From positions 72,501 through 100,000 of the forward strand of contig MCFG01000248.1 of the NCBI GenBank assembly GCA_002104895.1: 27,500 bases of DNA, given 5' to 3'. The notes beneath the pieces are model-generated. The model did not search any database, had not been told where the DNA came from, and saw only the letters and a list, made by a program, of their open reading frames with translations. The stretch comes from Anaeromyces robustus. Taxonomy: Eukaryota; Neocallimastigomycota; Neocallimastigomycetes; Neocallimastigales; Neocallimastigaceae. Of this stretch, positions 1 to 10,168 are shown one piece after another; position 1 is the stretch's first letter, and each line of letters starts with the position of its first letter. The position numbers and the translations under genes are program-made.

Positions 1-3000
1 CTGTACTTACCGGACTCTTTTTTACTTCCAATTTTTTTAGAATTCGAGGCAAAGAGTAGCTGACCATAATTATTAATGGTAATTTTGGTTTCATTTTTAT
101 TTAAAGTTTCTTTTTTACCGCTTTTGTTGATGTAATACGCCACATTATCTATGAGAGATAAGCAGCAGTAGGATTTGTCACATAATTCCATGTTATTTAC
201 TAAAGAGTTATCTCCTGTTATTAAGCTTGATATAGTTTTTGGTTGAGGGAATGTCGTTAAGGTAACGCCTTCACTGTTAATAATACTTACTTTACCATTC
301 CCTATACATTTCATGGTATAAGGTGCCGTAGTTTTAGAATCCTTTTTACCTATAGATCCTATGGGTTGTCTATTGGTTATATCGGTAACAACGAAAGTAC
401 CATCAGATGGATTAAGCTGTGCATAATCCACTTCACCATCCAAATTCGTCCATAAAACTTCTTCCTTTCCAGTATAGTATTGTCGAATTACAATTTTGTT
501 CGATCGTATGGATAAACCGTATGTACCACAGTCAAGTGTATCTCCTAAATACATTCGTCCACGTTTGTTTTCGTCAGTATTAATTTCCGAAAGGTTCCAA
601 ACAGGTCTCTTACGACGTTGTTCTGCCGGTACAGCATACTCTGCTTCTTCATTAGCGTTAATCAATTGGTAGAATGGCCCTTTATCACTCGTAATACTAG
701 ATTCCTTACGTACAAAAGAATAAGGTGGGAAAGTTTTATGATCGGTTTTGAAGATAACTCCTTGATTTGTTTTAATTGTACCATCGTTATCTATTTGCAT
801 ATAGAGAACGCCTTTGGTAAAAATATCTTCTTGAATTCCTGAAATACCTTTCTCCGTAAGACTCATTACTAACTGACCATTCGTGTTGTAGATTCCTTCA
901 TAAATGTATAATTGGTTGCAATTCTTATCGTTTGAAACTAATTGATTGCATTGTCTTCCTTGTCTATGAATCCAAAGATAATTACCATCCGAATCTTTAA
1001 TAACCGTGGCAAAAGCATTATTCACCAATTCACAAGTCAACATCACCGGCAACTTTACGTTTTTAAAGGAAAGCAACGTCGTCGATCCCAATTTCAAATC
1101 TCCCGTCTCTGGATCTAATTCTAAATTTTCAGAGGTAGGCGCATCAAATAGTTTAAAGCCTACACCATCGTAGATTCCTTTTTTGGATTTGTCATAGTTT
1201 AAACAAATTTGTTGGGTACCTTCGTAATAGACTTTATTACCTGGGCATATGGCGTTATTATAAATATAACTTTCAATAAAGTTATTATGATTACAAACGC
1301 CATCATCGGAATTTAATTTCTTATAATATAAAGATTTACCATCATTATCTTTAATTTGGAGAACGTATGATCCTTCATTATTTATACATTCCATAGTGGT
1401 AGGAAGTTTAACATTTCTTCCGGAAAAATCTATCCAGTTGGTACCATTATCGAATTTAACAGAGCCAGTTTTACTATCCATATAAATATAAGTTAAATTG
1501 GTAGCTTTTTGGAATTCCGTAAGGTCGTTTGTTTTGTAAATACCATCCTGTTGAATCATAATACATATATTTCCCTTTTTGTCAACTAATTTGTCATATA
1601 AAGAGAGATGACTTCCACTGTCACTACTTAAGTATTGATACGTTTGTTCTGGATAAAGGAAAATAATTTTTCCGTCCGATTCACCAACCAACGCAACTTT
1701 ATTATCGACTCGTTTACATTTTAGGGTGACCGTTTTTTGAGTTGGGAATTTGTAGAGTTCCGTTAAGGTTTGAACCCCGTTTTGGCTATTAATAACCAAT
1801 TTATTCTCATTCGTAATAAATAGTTGGAATCCTTTAGTGTAGTTAATACCAAAAATATTTTTACTGGTCTCTGGATAAATAACTTGGTTTGAATTCAATA
1901 ATAGGCAAGATTTTCCTTCATCCTCAGAAAAAATTAAGTTTTCTCCTACTAATAAGTGATTTCCTTCTTCCGGCGTTAATCCCTTTGACGTTATCAATGC
2001 TTGTTTCTTTTCGTATTTTGGATAGGTATAATAAACGGATGAGGAATCCTCTGTTTCAATGATTACTCTGTCTTTATTGTAGTAATTCTTACAATGTAGT
2101 ATGGTTTTTTTATCTCTTACCTTATCGAAAGCTTGTATAGATATAGGTGTGGATATACCATTAATTGAAACATCTATTGAAGATGGGGAAAGCATAACAT
2201 AATCAATAGTTGCATTACCTACATAAAATGGCTCTGTACTATCGAAAAATGTGATCTTATTTCCATGAACCGTTATACAATTTTTCGCAGTATTCGTGGC
2301 ATCGAGATATCTTAAAGATTCACCTTCGTATAACTTGTCATTTTCATTCAATATATATTTAGTTTCCAAGTTAGGATAAATAGAGATAATATTTTCGGAA
2401 TTGCGAATTTCAAACCGGTAGCCTCCTTTAATTTCCGAACAGAATAACTCTACGGAATCTGAGCTATTATTATTATTGATAGGTATTGTGCCTAATTTCA
2501 CTTTGGCTAAATTAAAGGCATCAATACCTGTATTAGTCACTTGAATGTAATGAATATCCTTTTGGATATCATCTTTGAAGGCCATGATTTGTGGTAAACT
2601 TAAATAGGTTAAATTCATGGGTTTTTCCTCGTTGTTAAAGTAGATCGAGCCCATTCTTAACTGAATGCATTGCTTTTCACCACTTTCATCGTATAATATT
2701 TCGTTATCGTATAGGATATCGTTGGATTTAAGCCTTGTTTTAATATTATATTTTGGATATCTCCATAATACTTCTTGTTTCAGGGAAAGAACCATTCCAA
2801 ATTCACCGTTATACGTTTCACATTGAAGGGTGAAGGTATTTTTGAGTTCTTCTTCTTTCAAATCCAGATTCGGGAGGTTAAAATCGATAAGAGGCTCGGA
2901 TGAATTCACATTATCATAGATACCATTTTTTTTTAATATAATACTATTAGCATTTTCACTAATTTTTGATAATGGTTCCTTATGACCATGGAAATAGATA

Positions 3001-6000
3001 CCATCTTTCTTTAAATATAAACAGGCCTTTCTACCGTCGTCTTTTTCAATAAGTTGTTGATCCATATAAAGTTTAGAATTTAAATAAAGTACTTCGTATT
3101 GAGTAACCGGATAACTCCATAATGTTTGATTATTCGTATCATCAAAAATAGCTACTGATGTTTTGCTAAGACATTTCATAATAACATTATGTTTTTCAGG
3201 ATTATCAATACTAATGTAGTTTTCAATATAGCCATTTTTATCAATGATATTAAATGCGCTACTTTCATTAGGATCAATGGTAAAGATACCAGCATTTGTA
3301 CTTGATAAAATGGCCATCATTGAATCGTCTTGACTATTTTCATGAATTTCCGTATTATTTTCAGTATGATTTTCAGTATTATTTTCTGCGTTGGAAATCT
3401 CCTTTTGAATATAGAGACCTGTTTCATTAAAGCTTAAGCAATATTCATCAGGCATATACCATAGTTTATTTCCAATATAAAGAGTATTATTTCTTTGTTT
3501 ATTAGTAATAGAATATTTATAAATAGGTGGATATTGCCATACGATGTTTTTTTCTGAATCTTCTAACACTAATTCAAAGTTTTCATCCACTAAAGCACAA
3601 TGAAGCCTAGTTGGTTTGTTAAGGATCTCTGGGATTTCTTGGAATTTTTCTCCATCAATATAGATACCTCCATCCTCTTCGTTCAAGTATAATTGCTTAC
3701 TATTTTCTTTAGGGAAAAACGGTTTACTATCACCATAGGCATAAGCTCCATCCGGTCTTAATAGTAGACACATACCAACATTGGTATAATTAGTCGTTAT
3801 GGAACCAAATTCAGGGTTGACAACTTCGTTAGTACTGTTATTATAAATAATTCCATCCAAGGTTCGGATGAAAACCTCCGGGTTATCACTACTTAAATCG
3901 GCAAAATTTCGTGGTGGGAATACCCATAGTAACTCGTTGGATGGACTATGTATAATATTTATATGAGACGACTCAAAAACGTCATCTTCTGGACGATAAT
4001 TCATAGTAAGAAACATAAAATAGGTTTCATCTTCTTTTGTTTGAGGTCCCTGAATACCCGTGGTGAATAAAGTGTTATTGTAGGCATCATATACATTAAA
4101 AACACCTTTATCAGATAATCGACCTTCCACGATTCTTGGATTTCTTTCGGTAATCGGGTTCATGATACGATATTCTTCGGTATTAAAGTCTTCAAAATAA
4201 ATATAAGCTCCACTTAAATACATATTCGATGTACTTCTATGACGAGTGACTTTTTCTCCTTTGGCTTCATCGTAATAAGTAATAACTAATTCATTATACA
4301 ATCTTTCACCAACAAGAATATGATTTACCTCCTTACTAGAACTGCTAAGATATTGGAGAGAATTAGGTCTGAAAGTGTAATTACATAATGGTCTTTTCTG
4401 AATTTCAGTGTATTTTATTATCTCATTCATTCCTTTATGTTTCCATAAATTCCAAATTTCTTTCCCTTTACTATTCATAATTCTGAAAGTACCTGAATTT
4501 AGTACTTCTAATCTGTAATTAATACTGTTAATATCTATAGTTCTATTATCCATATCATTTTCTTCTTCATTAGTTTCTCCATTATTTTCTTCCATATTTT
4601 CATAATTTACTGTACTAAAAACTATATAACTGTTTTTATCAAGTACTTGAAGCGTTCCATCTTCGTGTAGATGTAATGTGTAAGGAGCCTGTCCAAACCA
4701 TACATTGGCTGTTTGAGATTCCCATATGGTTACTTTGTTATCTTTAAAAATCAGATTACCTGTCTCTTGTAAAATTAAAGCAAATCGTTTATTTTCTGAT
4801 CGAATACCTTGTTCTTGTTTAAGAAAATGGTTGCATCCATTAAATAACATGTAATTTTCTTTAATGTACTCATATTTTTTTAAATTGACGTGACTATCAC
4901 GTCTGTAATGATAATTGATATCATTAGTAATCGAGCCATCTAAAAATGGATATCCATAAAATTCAGGTAAGTAAAATCCATTGGTTACGGCTTCATCCAC
5001 TGTAACCCCTCCTGATTGTGGATTACTAGACCAAATCATTATTTTATCATCATCATATAAGGATAAACCGTTAAAGGTATATTGTGGTAAATCTGTATCT
5101 TTTTCTGAAACGACTAATTTGTAGCCCTGTAAATCGTTAGAAAAACCAACTTTGGAATGTTGAAAACCTGGACCAACAGTAGACCAAATAACTCGTTCCC
5201 CTTTAATAACTTCAATATTTGACTCACGCCTTTCCAGCATAGATCTATAGTTACATTTATCTTTATATTTTTCATAGTCTTTACACGAATCTTCCGTTGA
5301 ATTTTCATTTATACATTGATAATAATGATTACATAGGCTAATCATGTCGCTGGATTCATTGGTTTTTTCAAAGGTTATTTCCTTATTCATCATTGATCTT
5401 TTGTTAACCTTTCCTCTAATATCACATTTTGAATAATAATCTTGATAATTCTCACAAGATTCATCCTCCCATCCATTATTAGTACATTCAAGGACATGAT
5501 TACAGATATCACTCATAGTATTGACTGGTTTTGAAATATCATAATGGATATTATCCGTATTAGAAATCAATTCTAAAGAATCTTGGTCGTTTCCTTGGTT
5601 TTCTTGTCTATAATAAGATCCAATGCATTTAGATTCTATATCACTACAATCACATGTTTGAACTAATTCGTTATATTGATCCATGAAATCATAAAGCTTC
5701 ATAGTTTCCATATAATCTTCATTTAAATCTGGTTTAATAAAATATTCATTTAGGCATACCAAATTACAGTTGAGTTCTTCATTCATAATAGCCTCTTCTA
5801 TATCATTGCATAACCAGTCATTTATGCAATCTTTTTCTTCATTTTCATATTCTATAATTTTTATATTTTCGTTTTCATCAAACGTACCTATAAGAAAATC
5901 TGAGTAGCAAAAAGAGTTAAATAAATCATTTTCATTATTGACTGGCTTGCTATTAGAAGTAGGCTTATTAGTAGTATTAGAAGCTATAGTAGAAGTAATG

Positions 6001-8477
6001 GTCAAATTTGAATTTTTAGTTGCTGTGGTGGTCATAGAAGTTAAATTTTCATTAACTTTTGTAGTCGTTTTTGTAGTGGTAGTTGTAGTTGTATTTTTTG
6101 TTGTAGTAGTTGTTTTTGTAGATGTAGTGGTAGTTGTTCTTTTTGTTGTAGTAGTTGTTTTTGTAGATGTAGTGGTAGTTGTTCTTTTTGTTGTAGTAGT
6201 TGTTTTTGTAGTGGTAGTTGTTCTTTTTGTTGTAGTAGTTGTTTTTGTAGTGATAGTTGTTCTTTTTGTTGTAGTAGTTGTTTTTGTAGTGGTAGTTGTT
6301 CTTTTTGTTGTAGTGGTCGTTGTACTTTTTATAGACGTTGTGGGTAAAGTTGTTTTAATTGTCGCAGATGGTTTTTCCATTTTACCATAATATTCTGACT
6401 CTAAATCAATAATTTGTCTTGTATAATCATTTGGCTCGTTATAATCAGGACTTTGGCTATAATCAACATTCTTAAATTCTGCTCCATAAGTAGATTTATC
6501 ATAACCTAAGAAATCAGATGCAATGATTTCTCCATGTCCCAGTTTACTTATTCTAAAATAGGTTTTTGAGGGTGTAAATCCATAAGTATAGGTTTCCCAA
6601 AAATTGGTAGAACCTTCTCGAAGTACAAAGTTACTACTATTAGCTTCTTGTTTGAATATCACCCCATTATTACTGCCCCCATACGAAGTATGTAATTCAT
6701 GTATATCACATTTATTATAATCTGAACAAAGATAGGAAACACCTTTCATAGCATTCAATGGATTGTTATGAAAGTTTGCATTGTCAAAAGTTATATCTTG
6801 AAAATAATAATAGTCTATTACTTTTGAACCAGAAGGTACACATTGAGGTCGAGAAGCCATAATATCTTTTATTTTATCTTTATTTTCTTCGGTTGCGTCC
6901 GATTTATTGATGTCTGGTACACTTACATGAACTAAGACGTATTTAACTTCAGGTTCTTGATTTTGATAATAGTCATATTCATTATATTCATCTATTTTTT
7001 CCCTACACTCATACACTTTATTAATAATGTAGGAACTATAAGATATATAGTAATCACACGATTCACCAGGATTAGCATCAAAAGTTTTACCGATGGTTAT
7101 CGATTCCGTGGATGATTTATTTTTTTCGTAAACTAAAGACCAATTCGTATCGTCAGTATCGGTTGTTGAATTATCTGTAGAATTGGTTACTCCTATATCT
7201 TTAGTCTCGGTATGAGTGTTGGTAGTACTACCACCATTCGTCCTTGCTACTGAATTGGAAATTGAGAGTGAGTCTGTTGTATTTTCTCCAGTTGTTTTGG
7301 CTTCAGAAATACTATCACTATTGGAATTTGTAGTGGATTCCGAGTTAGAGCTTCCTACTGTTCTGGCATCGCTGCTGCCTTCACTTTTCGTTGTTCCTTT
7401 TTGTGTACCAGTAGTTGTTTGTTCTGTTTTAGTATCCATTTTAGTTACGGATTTATTTGAAGTATCAGTATAACTTGCTTCTCCACCAATACTGAAAACA
7501 CCATCAATTCCTATACTAATAGAACCACCTCCACTTACTTGACGACCGTTATCTGTAGTCACACCTTCTTGATGATCGTTTCCAATAGTTTTATCCTTAT
7601 TTTCTGTGAGTGAATCCTGCATGTCTTTTGTTGAAGTTATTGTATCAGAATTATTAGTTTCTTTACTACTTGTATTTTGAACTGAACGTTCCGCTGTACT
7701 TGTAATAGTATTATTAATTTCAGATGTACGACTTTTTGAATCCTCCTGTCCATCCGTAACGCAAACAGACTCTTCAACTGCCTCCGCAATACTATCCTGA
7801 AAACCAGTCGATTCTTGTTCTTGTCTGGAGGTTCCTAAAGTGATACTTTTTGAGTGAGAACTACCTATGGTATATGAAATACTAACCCCTGCAGAATAAT
7901 TGAAGTCAAAATTTACGGTGGTTGAACACTTGGCAGTACTATCTTTACCACAACTAATCGATGCTATCATTCCTTTATTAATATCAATCATATATCCTTT
8001 GTGGATATTCGCATCTTTAATACCTGTTAATTCTTCACTATAAGGGTTTGCTAATCCCGATGTACTCGTTAAAAGTATACATTCACTAAAAACATTACTA
8101 TTAATAAAATCGGCTGTATCATCAACATATTCATCTATTTCAATTCCATCTCCTGTGTCCATTGGTGAATCCGTGGGATATTCATTTTCTATCTGTGGAT
8201 TTGGGTGATATTTTAAAGTTATTTCAATATTCATAATATTTTTTAGAGTGATGGTTTGAGAAGGTTGATTTAATTTGGAGAAATCACATTCAGCAAAATA
8301 GGTATTATAAGGACTAAAATTCTTTTGTTTTATGTATTTAAGTTTTGTTTCTTTTAAGGTGGCTTTTTTTTCAAAGTACATTTCATTGTTAGAGTAAATA
8401 CAAATATCTGCTTTAATCAATTTAAAAAAATTGATTAATAGTAATAATTTAAATGGAAAAATTAATTTTATTATCAT
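1..8477 (-). CDS. Giant secreted multi-lectin-like repeat protein, partial at left edge
   Basis: The frame starts at the ATG at 8477 and stays open to the window edge (at least 2,822 codons); the Trp and Cys codons I checked along its length are all in phase, so I see no frameshift. Residues 1-23 are a signal peptide. Residues ~190-440 are rich in alternating Ser/Thr with Gly-rich strands (GGGSISIGIDGVFSIGG near 311). Residues ~710-815 are a Thr/Lys/Arg linker. Cys modules start at C992 and C1049 with the same spacing C-x5-C-x9-C-x9-C, each followed by a dibasic site (KR 1026-1027, RR 1083-1084). From ~1090 onward, repeats end in LW-x-YP-like motifs (W1518, W1647, W1787, W1905, later YYTYP, FLYP). 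Units near 1150-1260 read like bulb-type lectins (LxLxxDGxLxV, IWxS). RRKR lies at 2621-2624. Secretion and carbohydrate binding are inferred; the family is not firmly recognised. A fungal scaffoldin-type repeat protein is an alternative. Confidence 0.9.
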   Translation of the reverse strand, partial: MIIKLIFPFKLLLLINFFKLIKADICIYSNNEMYFEKKATLKETKLKYIKQKNFSPYNTYFAECDFSKLNQPSQTITLKNIMNIEITLKYHPNPQIENEYPTDSPMDTGDGIEIDEYVDDTADFINSNVFSECILLTSTSGLANPYSEELTGIKDANIHKGYMIDINKGMIASISCGKDSTAKCSTTVNFDFNYSAGVSISYTIGSSHSKSITLGTSRQEQESTGFQDSIAEAVEESVCVTDGQEDSKSRTSEINNTITSTAERSVQNTSSKETNNSDTITSTKDMQDSLTENKDKTIGNDHQEGVTTDNGRQVSGGGSISIGIDGVFSIGGEASYTDTSNKSVTKMDTKTEQTTTGTQKGTTKSEGSSDARTVGSSNSESTTNSNSDSISEAKTTGENTTDSLSISNSVARTNGGSTTNTHTETKDIGVTNSTDNSTTDTDDTNWSLVYEKNKSSTESITIGKTFDANPGESCDYYISYSSYIINKVYECREKIDEYNEYDYYQNQEPEVKYVLVHVSVPDINKSDATEENKDKIKDIMASRPQCVPSGSKVIDYYYFQDITFDNANFHNNPLNAMKGVSYLCSDYNKCDIHELHTSYGGSNNGVIFKQEANSSNFVLREGSTNFWETYTYGFTPSKTYFRISKLGHGEIIASDFLGYDKSTYGAEFKNVDYSQSPDYNEPNDYTRQIIDLESEYYGKMEKPSATIKTTLPTTSIKSTTTTTTKRTTTTTKTTTTTKRTTITTKTTTTTKRTTTTTKTTTTTKRTTTTTSTKTTTTTKRTTTTTSTKTTTTTKNTTTTTTTKTTTKVNENLTSMTTTATKNSNLTITSTIASNTTNKPTSNSKPVNNENDLFNSFCYSDFLIGTFDENENIKIIEYENEEKDCINDWLCNDIEEAIMNEELNCNLVCLNEYFIKPDLNEDYMETMKLYDFMDQYNELVQTCDCSDIESKCIGSYYRQENQGNDQDSLELISNTDNIHYDISKPVNTMSDICNHVLECTNNGWEDESCENYQDYYSKCDIRGKVNKRSMMNKEITFEKTNESSDMISLCNHYYQCINENSTEDSCKDYEKYKDKCNYRSMLERRESNIEVIKGERVIWSTVGPGFQHSKVGFSNDLQGYKLVVSEKDTDLPQYTFNGLSLYDDDKIMIWSSNPQSGGVTVDEAVTNGFYLPEFYGYPFLDGSITNDINYHYRRDSHVNLKKYEYIKENYMLFNGCNHFLKQEQGIRSENKRFALILQETGNLIFKDNKVTIWESQTANVWFGQAPYTLHLHEDGTLQVLDKNSYIVFSTVNYENMEENNGETNEEENDMDNRTIDINSINYRLEVLNSGTFRIMNSKGKEIWNLWKHKGMNEIIKYTEIQKRPLCNYTFRPNSLQYLSSSSKEVNHILVGERLYNELVITYYDEAKGEKVTRHRSTSNMYLSGAYIYFEDFNTEEYRIMNPITERNPRIVEGRLSDKGVFNVYDAYNNTLFTTGIQGPQTKEDETYFMFLTMNYRPEDDVFESSHINIIHSPSNELLWVFPPRNFADLSSDNPEVFIRTLDGIIYNNSTNEVVNPEFGSITTNYTNVGMCLLLRPDGAYAYGDSKPFFPKENSKQLYLNEEDGGIYIDGEKFQEIPEILNKPTRLHCALVDENFELVLEDSEKNIVWQYPPIYKYSITNKQRNNTLYIGNKLWYMPDEYCLSFNETGLYIQKEISNAENNTENHTENNTEIHENSQDDSMMAILSSTNAGIFTIDPNESSAFNIIDKNGYIENYISIDNPEKHNVIMKCLSKTSVAIFDDTNNQTLWSYPVTQYEVLYLNSKLYMDQQLIEKDDGRKACLYLKKDGIYFHGHKEPLSKISENANSIILKKNGIYDNVNSSEPLIDFNLPNLDLKEEELKNTFTLQCETYNGEFGMVLSLKQEVLWRYPKYNIKTRLKSNDILYDNEILYDESGEKQCIQLRMGSIYFNNEEKPMNLTYLSLPQIMAFKDDIQKDIHYIQVTNTGIDAFNLAKVKLGTIPINNNNSSDSVELFCSEIKGGYRFEIRNSENIISIYPNLETKYILNENDKLYEGESLRYLDATNTAKNCITVHGNKITFFDSTEPFYVGNATIDYVMLSPSSIDVSINGISTPISIQAFDKVRDKKTILHCKNYYNKDRVIIETEDSSSVYYTYPKYEKKQALITSKGLTPEEGNHLLVGENLIFSEDEGKSCLLLNSNQVIYPETSKNIFGINYTKGFQLFITNENKLVINSQNGVQTLTELYKFPTQKTVTLKCKRVDNKVALVGESDGKIIFLYPEQTYQYLSSDSGSHLSLYDKLVDKKGNICIMIQQDGIYKTNDLTEFQKATNLTYIYMDSKTGSVKFDNGTNWIDFSGRNVKLPTTMECINNEGSYVLQIKDNDGKSLYYKKLNSDDGVCNHNNFIESYIYNNAICPGNKVYYEGTQQICLNYDKSKKGIYDGVGFKLFDAPTSENLELDPETGDLKLGSTTLLSFKNVKLPVMLTCELVNNAFATVIKDSDGNYLWIHRQGRQCNQLVSNDKNCNQLYIYEGIYNTNGQLVMSLTEKGISGIQEDIFTKGVLYMQIDNDGTIKTNQGVIFKTDHKTFPPYSFVRKESSITSDKGPFYQLINANEEAEYAVPAEQRRKRPVWNLSEINTDENKRGRMYLGDTLDCGTYGLSIRSNKIVIRQYYTGKEEVLWTNLDGEVDYAQLNPSDGTFVVTDITNRQPIGSIGKKDSKTTAPYTMKCIGNGKVSIINSEGVTLTTFPQPKTISSLITGDNSLVNNMELCDKSYCCLSLIDNVAYYINKSGKKETLNKNETKITINNYGQLLFASNSKKIGSKKESGKY
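5..10 (-). other. Putative 5' splice site of the giant gene
   Basis: On the minus strand the frame reaches ...TCCG|GTAAGT, a perfect eukaryotic donor consensus, at positions 10-5. If used, the visible exon ends at position 11 after about 2,822 codons and the gene continues in further exons outside the window. The frame is also open through the site, so simple continuation is equally possible. The acceptor would lie outside the window. Confidence 0.35.
6058..6340 (-). repeat. Thr/Lys/Arg linker minisatellite (39/45-bp units) inside the giant gene
   Basis: The hexamer GTTCTT recurs at 6136, 6181, 6220, 6259 and 6298 on the plus strand, giving spacings of 45, 39, 39 and 39 bp, all multiples of three. 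The minus strand encodes 13-15-residue units of the type KRTTTTTKTTTT. This is a typical extended, probably O-glycosylated linker between domains of secreted fungal proteins. Length-variable alleles that keep the frame are expected. Confidence 0.9.
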
Positions 8478-8497
8478 TTTTTTTTTTTAAAAAAAAA
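8477..8497 (-). promoter_or_regulatory. T9-A12 leader next to the giant-gene start codon
   Basis: Reading the minus strand, nine T are followed by twelve A, the last of which begins the ATG. The plus-strand genes at 17021 and 22025 have a similar T-run then A-rich leader. This is probably the 5' untranslated leader and nucleosome-depleted core promoter end; no TATA element can be singled out in such AT-rich DNA. Confidence 0.4.
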
Positions 8498-8535
8498 TAA
8501 AACTACATTTATTTTATATAAATATATTTATTTTG

Positions 8536-8885
8536 TTTTATTTGAATTGTAACTGTAATTTGAAATAATTTATTATTTATTTTATTTGAATTGTACTTGT
8601 AGTTTAAAATGCTTTACTATTTGAATTGTAACTGTAATTTGAAATAATTTACTATTTATTTTATTTGAATTGTACTTGTAGTTTAAAATGCTTTACTATT
8701 TGAATTGTACTTGTAGTTTAAAATGCTTTACTATTTGAATTGTAACTGTAATTTGAAATAATTTACTATTTATTTTATTTGAATTGTACTTGTAGTTTAA
8801 AATGCTTTACTATTTGAATTGTAACTGTAATTTGAAATAATTTACTATTTATTTTATTTGAATTGTATTTGTAATTTAAAATTAC
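8536..8885. repeat. Composite 79-bp/35-bp minisatellite
   Basis: Two alternating sub-units share the core TATTTGAATTGTA: one continues ACTGTAATTTGAAATAATTT, the other CTTGTAGTTTAAAATGCTTTAC. The first kind starts at 8618, 8732 and 8811, giving spacings of 114 and 79 bp. The 114-bp unit equals 79 plus one extra 35-bp sub-unit, so the array has expanded at two scales. Confidence 0.9.
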
Positions 8886-9007
8886 TATTTATTTTATTTT
8901 ATTATTTTTTATTTTATTTTATTTTTATATAATTTTACTTTAATATTTATTTTATTTTATTTCATTTTATTTAATTTGTATTTCTTTATTAATACTATAC
9001 TATTTAT

Positions 9008-9127
9008 TTATTTTATTATTTTTTATTAATATTTTATTATTTTTTATTAATATTTTATTATTTTTTATTAATATTTTATTATTTTTTATTAATATTTTAT
9101 TATTTTTTATTAATATTTTATTATTTT
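9008..9127. repeat. 21-bp tandem repeat, about 5-6 copies
   Basis: The unit TATTTTATTATTTTTTATTAA is repeated almost without change. It is flanked by further simple repeats: (ATTTTT)n at about 9146-9176 and (TTTA)n at about 9413-9453. Confidence 0.9.
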
Positions 9128-9415
9128 ATACTTTTTAAATATATTTTATTTTTATTTTTATTTTTATTTTTATTTTACTTTATTCTATTCTCTTATTTCA
9201 AAGAATATTTTAATATTTTAATATTTTTCTACTACTTTACTATTTGTTTGTTCTATCTTATATATAATATAATTTTTATATTATATTATACATATTTAAA
9301 AGTAATATTATAATTACTTTTAAAGATTACTTTTTATTTTCTTAAACAAATATTTTTAAATAAATATTTGTTATAACTTTAATCTTTTATTTATTTTTTA
9401 ATTAAAAAAAAATAT

Positions 9416-9456
<41 letters not shown>

Positions 9457-9977
9457 TTAAATATCAATATATTATACTATAAATAATGTTATTTAAATAT
9501 GAGTTAAAATATCTTGGATATATATTAAATTGGTTATTTCTATTTATTTTAATTTAATTTATTTTTTTTTAAATTTTAATTAATATAAATCTTTTTTTTT
9601 TTTCTTTTTGTACTTAAATTTTATTTAATATAATTTTTATTATTATTAATTTTTTTTTGTATTTAATTATTATTTTAATAACAAAAATTTATTTTCATTT
9701 CAATTTATATTAATTTATTTTATTTTATTTTTGTTTATAAAAAAATTAAAACTTTATAATAAATTATTATTTATTAGTATATTTATCCCTTTTTTTATTT
9801 TTCTATATTTTATATTTTATATATATATATATTATAGTGTAACCGTTCCACGATATAATTACAATTTTTTTTATATATAATATTGATTATATTAGAATAT
9901 ATATTTTTATTTATTTTCCTATATCAATGTTCATAAAATAAAATAAATTGTTTATATATTAATTAAAATCAATAATA

Positions 9978-10003
9978 TTTTTTTTTTTTTTTTTTTTTTT
10001 TTT
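9978..10003. repeat. Poly-T tract, 26 bases
   Basis: Uninterrupted T run in the divergent intergenic region. Such poly(dA:dT) tracts commonly exclude nucleosomes; no specific function can be read from it. Confidence 0.85.
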
Positions 10004-10098
10004 GAAATTAAATTTTTTTATTTGATCTTTCCTCTATTTCCTATTTTAGTAAGGTAATACATGTAATACTTTTAATATTTCTGATAAAAATATTTTCT

Positions 10099-10168
10099 AT
10101 ATAATAATAATAGTATTTAATATATAATAATAATAGTATTTAATATATAATAATAATAGTATTTAATA
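10099..10168. repeat. 23-bp tandem repeat, three copies
   Basis: TAGTATTTAATATATAATAATAA-type units start at 10111, 10134 and 10157, exactly 23 bp apart. Confidence 0.85.

Noticed and set aside
5938-6390. 150-codon Val-rich open frame on the plus strand
   Set aside because: It is the antisense of the Thr/Lys/Arg linker minisatellite of the giant gene; the low-complexity composition is explained by that repeat.
7216-7473. 85-codon plus-strand frame and other short plus-strand frames within 1-8477
   Set aside because: They lie opposite the uninterrupted minus-strand coding sequence and have no protein-like features of their own.
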